9,137 nt of DNA from Clostridia bacterium (GTDB lineage Bacteria; Bacillota; Clostridia; TANB77; CAG-508): NCBI GenBank assembly GCA_900768805.1, contig CAAGEF010000211.1, forward strand, positions 1-9,137, given 5' to 3'. The translations under genes were made by a program, and so were the position numbers. The notes below the pieces were generated by a model that was not told the origin of the DNA, did not search any database, and worked only from the letters and a program-made list of their open reading frames with translations. Positions 5,985-9,137 of this stretch are shown piece by piece (the first letter of the stretch is position 1; the number at the start of each line of letters is the position of its first letter).

Positions 5985-6012
5985 TTGAATTATAATTTAG
6001 GTATGATATAAT
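5985..6012 (+). promoter_or_regulatory. Promoter of the mini-protein/cdaA unit
   Basis: TTGAAT (5985-5990), 16 bases, TATAAT (6007-6012). An alternative reading is TTGGTA (5979-5984), 17 bases, TATGAT (6002-6007). Either gives a start near 6015-6020, about 40 bases before the mini-protein. Confidence 0.65.
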
Positions 6013-6055
6013 TATAATGTAATATATAAATTATTCTAAGAAAAGAGGAATGTAT

Positions 6056-6157
6056 ATGAAAAAGAAATTATTAACAAAAATTATAGCTGCACTTATGATT
6101 TTATTTATGGTAGGTTCAACATTTGGAACTTTATTATATTATTTAATAGCTGCATAA
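6056..6157 (+). CDS. 33-residue single-span membrane mini-protein
   Basis: The open frame ATG 6056 to TAA 6157 has a ribosome site GAGG at 6045-6048. An in-frame ATG at 6050 is too close to that site. The product begins MKKKLLTKIIAAL, continues as one hydrophobic span (about residues 9-31, with a GSTFGT stretch in the middle) and ends LIAA. Its size, basic N terminus and single helix resemble Prli42-type mini-proteins of Firmicutes, which anchor the stressosome in Listeria, but this is a resemblance in form rather than proven homology. It lies 23 bases before cdaA on the same promoter, so it is a candidate partner or regulator of the membrane cyclase. Confidence 0.7.
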   Translation: MKKKLLTKIIAALMILFMVGSTFGTLLYYLIAA

Positions 6158-6180
6158 ATTTTAAATGAGGAGAATAATAG

Positions 6181-7077
6181 ATGGTTAATAATCTTGTAGA
6201 ATCTCTTAAGTATTTCTATCAAACCACTATAGTTGGATATGTACAAAACTTATATGATTATCCAATTAAATTTATTTTAACGATTCTAGATATTTCAATT
6301 GTTTGTTTTATTGTGTATACAGCATTTAAGTTTTTAAAAAATACAAGAGCTTGGCAATTATTAAAAGGAATTTTCTTTTTAATAGTTGCAACTTTAGTTA
6401 GTGGGGTATTACAATTAAAAATATTAAATTATATACTATCATCAATAATGACTTATGGTATTTTCTGTTTAATGGTAATATTTCAACCAGAAATAAGACG
6501 TGGTCTAGAACAATTAGGTTCAAACCCAATAAGTAAATTTTTCGGTTTAGATAAAGATATAGAAAATAAATCAAAAGAAAATATATATAGAATTGTTATT
6601 GCAGCAATAGAACTTGCAAAACAAAAGACTGGTGCATTAATAGTTATAGAAAGAGATATAAAAATAAAAGATATAATAAATACTGGTATTATAATGGATT
6701 CAGAAATATCACCACAATTATTAGTAAATATTTTCGTTCCAAATACTCCATTACATGATGGAGCTGTAATAATTAGTGATAATAAAATTGCTGCAGCATC
6801 ATGTATGCTTCCTTTATCAGATGATCACGATATAGCAAGAGAACTTGGAACAAGACACAGAGCAGCAATTGGTATTTCAAAGGAATCTGATGCAATTGCA
6901 GTTATAGTTTCAGAAGAAACAGGAAAAATTTCTATAGCAAAAGATGGAACTTTAATTGCTGATGTTAAAGAAGATGTTTTGAAAAAAATTTTAATAAAAA
7001 ATTTAATTGTTGAAAATAAAATTGTAAAAGTAAAAAACAAAAAAGAAATGGTTATAAGTGATACAAAAAAAGAATAA
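6181..7077 (+). CDS. cdaA: Membrane diadenylate cyclase CdaA
   Basis: CdaA makes the second messenger cyclic di-AMP from two ATP. This signal controls potassium and osmolyte uptake and cell-wall balance in Bacillota. Of the 298 residues, about 30-102 form three membrane segments, followed by FQPEIRRGLEQLG (101-113), the usual link into the DAC domain. The catalytic motifs are present: LHDGAVII with Asp193-Gly194-Ala195, and GTRHRAAIG with Arg225-His226-Arg227. The enzyme therefore looks active. GAGGAGA at 6167-6173 supports the ATG. It is preceded by the mini-protein. The usual followers, cdaR (the YbbR-domain regulator) and glmM, are missing here. The C terminus (from about 279) is a Lys-rich tail. 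Confidence 0.96.
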   Translation: MVNNLVESLKYFYQTTIVGYVQNLYDYPIKFILTILDISIVCFIVYTAFKFLKNTRAWQLLKGIFFLIVATLVSGVLQLKILNYILSSIMTYGIFCLMVIFQPEIRRGLEQLGSNPISKFFGLDKDIENKSKENIYRIVIAAIELAKQKTGALIVIERDIKIKDIINTGIIMDSEISPQLLVNIFVPNTPLHDGAVIISDNKIAAASCMLPLSDDHDIARELGTRHRAAIGISKESDAIAVIVSEETGKISIAKDGTLIADVKEDVLKKILIKNLIVENKIVKVKNKKEMVISDTKKE

Positions 7078-7095
7078 AGTAAGGTTTTCCTTACT
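7078..7095 (+). terminator. Weak hairpin after cdaA
   Basis: AGTAAGG (7078-7084), loop TTTT, CCTTACT (7089-7095): a perfect 7-bp stem starting right after the stop codon, without a T run. It may be a leaky terminator. I see no convincing promoter between it and the next gene, so that gene may depend on read-through from cdaA. Confidence 0.45.
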
Positions 7096-7142
7096 AAGAG
7101 CTTATACCATAAACACATAAATTAAAAACAGGAGGAATTATT

Positions 7143-7841
7143 ATGGAAAAAATGTTTACTTTTGAGGGAATGATGGTTGCAGCTATGGAGAAAGTATCTG
7201 TTGACGATGAATCCTACGAGATGCCTAACTATCGGGAGATGACATTTGATGATGCTTGGGAAAAATTCATTAATTCTCAATGCGAAGAAAATGTGTCAGA
7301 ATTGATATTAGATAATGTGGACTTGAAAAAATGGGAAGAAGTGATAAAGGACTTTATTCCGATGTATCCTAATGAGAATGTAGAATATATGTACAAGTCT
7401 GCAGTAGCGATTCTTAGTAGTTTAATCGAAAATATCATAAAAAGATTTGAAAGCTATGTGAAATGTGAAGCGTCAGCTAAGATACTTATTCTTGATGACT
7501 TGACTACTGTTTTGGTTATCAAAGAAGAGAATTTTCCATATTGGGAATATGTTATTGACAATGAAGTTGATTTTATTGTTACGAAAGTGCAGAATGGATA
7601 TTTAACAAGAAGAAATGATTTAAGAGTTTTTTATCCGTATGTCTGGCGCTATTATAATGCACATGAACTTTCAATTATACTAAGGAAACTTCCCGAAAAA
7701 CTTTCTGAAAAGGAATTGGAGTTGGTTGGAGAAAGTACTGATTCTCAGACAAAGGTTGAAGTTGAAATATCTGATGAGCCAGGGAGCATAAGATGTAACT
7801 CTGTTTATTCGGCACTTTATTTAATAAAAAATCTGAAGTAA
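7143..7841 (+). CDS. Hypothetical protein of foreign composition
   Basis: I do not recognise this 232-residue protein. It has no signal peptide or membrane segment and is acidic overall, with several Trp and Tyr residues (for example AWEKF near 39-43, FPYWEYV near 135-141, and FYPYVWRYY near 162-170). A Glu/Lys-rich, probably flexible stretch lies near residues 185-210, followed by a short hydrophobic end. It is likely cytoplasmic. The ribosome site GGAGG is at 7131-7135. A 60-base sample (7201-7260) is 45% G+C, and CGG, CGC, TCC and TAC codons appear. It sits between cdaA and truA where core genes would be expected, and is closed by a very long hairpin. This suggests acquired cargo. Its function is unknown. 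An immunity-type or phage-defence role is possible, but nothing in the sequence shows it. Confidence 0.75.
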   Translation: MEKMFTFEGMMVAAMEKVSVDDESYEMPNYREMTFDDAWEKFINSQCEENVSELILDNVDLKKWEEVIKDFIPMYPNENVEYMYKSAVAILSSLIENIIKRFESYVKCEASAKILILDDLTTVLVIKEENFPYWEYVIDNEVDFIVTKVQNGYLTRRNDLRVFYPYVWRYYNAHELSIILRKLPEKLSEKELELVGESTDSQTKVEVEISDEPGSIRCNSVYSALYLIKNLK

Positions 7842-7884
7842 ACAATAAATCAAGCACTACAATTGTAGTGCTTGATTTGTTGTT
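7841..7884. terminator. Long bidirectional hairpin after the hypothetical gene
   Basis: A 16-bp perfect inverted repeat (7847-7862 with 7863-7878, meeting at the centre AATT) is extended by one T-G pair and five more pairs to about 22 bp (7841-7884). It starts in the stop codon. The T-rich right arm supports termination. It should isolate truA from the unit upstream. Confidence 0.8.
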
Positions 7885-7902
7885 TATAGATGAAGAAATA
7901 GC

Positions 7903-7931
7903 TTGTTTTATATAGTTTTTTAGTATATAAT
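7903..7931 (+). promoter_or_regulatory. Promoter of truA-rqcP
   Basis: TTGTTT (7903-7908), 17 bases, TATAAT (7926-7931). The expected start is near 7938, giving a very short leader of about 18 bases before the truA ATG. Confidence 0.65.
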
Positions 7932-7955
7932 AAATGCGATTAAAGAGGTGTAAAA

Positions 7956-8690
7956 ATGAGAAATATTAAAATTATAATAGAATATCATGGGAGAGGTTTT
8001 AATGGCTGGCAAAAACAACCAGATAAATTAAATATTCAAGGAGAAATAGAAAGAGCTATTGAAGAAATAACAGGAGAAAAAGTTGATTTAATAGCATCTG
8101 GAAGGACAGATGCTGGAGTTCATAGTTTAGGACAAACTGCAAATTTCAAAATTGAAGGAGATTTTCCAATAGAAAAAATACCAATTGCATTAAATTCAAA
8201 ATTAAAAAATAGTATTAGAATAATATCTGCAGAAGAAGTAGAAGAAAGGTTTCATAGTAGATATTCTGTAAAATCAAAAAAATATAGATATATAATAAAT
8301 AATTCTCAATATGGGACAGCGATTTATAGAGAATTAGAATTTCATGTTCCTCAAAAGTTGGATATTGAAAAAATGAAAGAAGCTGCAAAATATTTTGAAG
8401 GAGAACACGATTTTAAAGCATTTAAAGCAAGTGGTACAAGTAGTAAAAGTAGTGTTAGAACAATATATAAAGCTGATGTTATTGAGGATGGAGATAGAAT
8501 AAAAATAGAATTAACTGGAAATGGATTTCTATATAATATGGTTAGAATAATATCTGGAACATTAGTAGATGTAGGTCATGGAAAAATAAAACCAGAAGAA
8601 ATCAAAGAAATAATAGAAAGTAAAGACAGAAAAAAAGCAGGGAAAACGCTTCCACCACAAGGATTATATTTAGTAGAAGTAACATATTAA
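7956..8690 (+). CDS. truA: tRNA pseudouridine(38-40) synthase TruA
   Basis: TruA turns uridines 38, 39 and 40 of the tRNA anticodon arm into pseudouridine. The 244 residues match the usual length. The catalytic motif ASGRTDAGVHSLGQ is at 47-60 with Asp52 as the nucleophile, NFKI follows at 63-66, and the typical DFKAF (152-156) and FLYNMVR (191-197) motifs are present. AGAGGTG at 7944-7950 is the ribosome site. rqcP begins 11 bases after the stop, so the two are co-transcribed. Confidence 0.96.
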   Translation: MRNIKIIIEYHGRGFNGWQKQPDKLNIQGEIERAIEEITGEKVDLIASGRTDAGVHSLGQTANFKIEGDFPIEKIPIALNSKLKNSIRIISAEEVEERFHSRYSVKSKKYRYIINNSQYGTAIYRELEFHVPQKLDIEKMKEAAKYFEGEHDFKAFKASGTSSKSSVRTIYKADVIEDGDRIKIELTGNGFLYNMVRIISGTLVDVGHGKIKPEEIKEIIESKDRKKAGKTLPPQGLYLVEVTY

Positions 8691-8701
8691 AGGAGATAAA
8701 A

Positions 8702-8941
8702 ATGAGAATAGATAAATTTTTAAAAGTAAGTAGAGTAATAAAAAGAAGAACTGTTGCAAATGAAGCTGCTGATAGCGGAAGAATATCAGTAAACGGCAAA
8801 GTAGTAAAAGCTAGTTATGAAGTTAAAGTTGGAGATATAGTAGAAATAAAATTTGGAGACAAAACTTCAAAATTTCAAATAATTGAAATCCCAAAAGTTC
8901 AAGGTAGAGATATGGGAGAGCTTATTAAGTTAATAGATTAA
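8702..8941 (+). CDS. rqcP: S4-domain ribosome quality-control factor RqcP (YabO type)
   Basis: This 79-residue protein is almost entirely one S4 RNA-binding domain: MRIDKFLKVSRVIKRRTVA, then a GRISVNGKVVKASYEVK stretch and a GDIVEIKFG loop. This pattern matches B. subtilis YabO/RqcP, which works with RqcH on stalled 50S-peptidyl-tRNA complexes and stabilises the P-site tRNA while alanine tails are added. The related heat-shock protein Hsp15 is the alternative, but the short length and the MRIDKFLKVSR start favour RqcP. AGGAGA at 8691-8696 is the ribosome site. It is usually near other genes (yabP, mazG) in Bacillus; here it follows truA. Confidence 0.9.
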   Translation: MRIDKFLKVSRVIKRRTVANEAADSGRISVNGKVVKASYEVKVGDIVEIKFGDKTSKFQIIEIPKVQGRDMGELIKLID

Positions 8942-9007
8942 ACTAGAAATTAGGAAGTGTTTGAATAGAAAAAAGTACGAATTTAACAAAATAGAAAGGA
9001 GTATGTA

Positions 9008-9137
9008 ATGCCAGATTTTGTACACTTACATGTTCATAGCGAATATAGTTTATTAGATGGAATGTGTAGAATAAAAGAATTACCAAAAAGAGCAAAAGAA
9101 CTTGGAATGAAAGCAATCGCCCTTACAGATCATGGCG
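9008..9137 (+). CDS. dnaE: DNA polymerase III alpha subunit DnaE, 5' part
   Basis: Only the first 43 codons are in the window. They begin MPDFVHLHVHSEYSLLDG, the first motif of the PHP domain at the N terminus of DnaE, and reach LTDHG, the second PHP motif. The His residues of these motifs normally bind metal. The full protein would be over 1,000 residues and act as the replicative polymerase. The ribosome site AAAGGAG is at 8995-9001. The gap of 66 bases after rqcP holds no clear terminator, so dnaE may be read from the truA promoter. Confidence 0.93.
   Translation, partial: MPDFVHLHVHSEYSLLDGMCRIKELPKRAKELGMKAIALTDHG

Noticed and set aside
5794..5988. Open frame from TTG 5794 running across the repeat
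   Set aside because: It starts at a TTG without a ribosome site and crosses the hairpin repeat, and the promoter of the next unit overlaps its end. There is no protein-like pattern.
8961..8989. Possible promoter TTGAAT-17-TAACAA before dnaE
   Set aside because: The -10 matches only three of six positions and the start would fall inside the dnaE ribosome site, so read-through from truA-rqcP is more likely.
9003..9008. Start-stop ATGTAA just before dnaE
   Set aside because: It is only one base from the ribosome site AAAGGAG, too close to be used. The ATG at 9008 has proper spacing.
1..9137. CRISPR array, tRNA, rRNA or intact insertion sequence
   Set aside because: I saw no regularly spaced direct repeats, no tRNA or rRNA signatures, and no transposase gene with terminal inverted repeats.

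Overview
This window comes from a very AT-rich bacterial chromosome. A 60-base sample inside rpsB (3181-3240) counts to 28% G+C. Leucine is mostly TTA, arginine mostly AGA, Shine-Dalgarno sites are strong (AGGAGG type), and promoters are close to the sigma-A consensus. S2, EF-Ts, CdaA, TruA and the RqcP-type S4 protein all look like Bacillota. I read it as a low-GC Clostridia-like Bacillota, perhaps gut-associated, but the exact lineage cannot be set from the sequence alone.

Layout. Bases 1-64 hold one copy of a repeat whose second copy lies at 5880-5943. A two-gene unit follows (157-2650): a WalK/PhoR-like sensor histidine kinase, then a membrane-anchored, mostly disordered protein with internal linear-motif repeats, closed by a long hairpin. 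The 340-base gap 2651-2990 is packed with regulation. A first promoter reads into a roughly 90-base RNA that folds on paper into a complete three-way junction ending in nine T, a textbook terminator. A second promoter then drives rpsB through another structured leader. rpsB and tsf follow, with a hairpin between them and a strong terminator after tsf. The usual continuation pyrH-frr is absent.

Between tsf and cdaA lies a gene of clearly different base composition (4917-5714), encoding an exported protein that I tentatively compare with a lysozyme-like domain. It has its own promoter and terminator. It is followed by a possible decayed coding remnant and repeat copy 2. A promoter then drives a 33-residue membrane mini-protein and cdaA, the membrane diadenylate cyclase. 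The usual partners cdaR and glmM are not next to cdaA. Instead there is a second gene of foreign-looking composition (7143-7841, unrecognised), closed by a 22-bp hairpin. The window ends with truA, rqcP and the 5' end of dnaE.

Working together: rpsB-tsf, truA, rqcP and dnaE are core translation, RNA modification, ribosome rescue and replication genes. The kinase unit and the mini-protein/cdaA unit are envelope-facing signalling units. The two composition outliers look like single-gene cargo inserted between core operons. The main candidates for undescribed biology are the three-way-junction RNA upstream of rpsB, the mini-protein paired with cdaA, the kinase-linked disordered scaffold, and the duplicated 64-base element.
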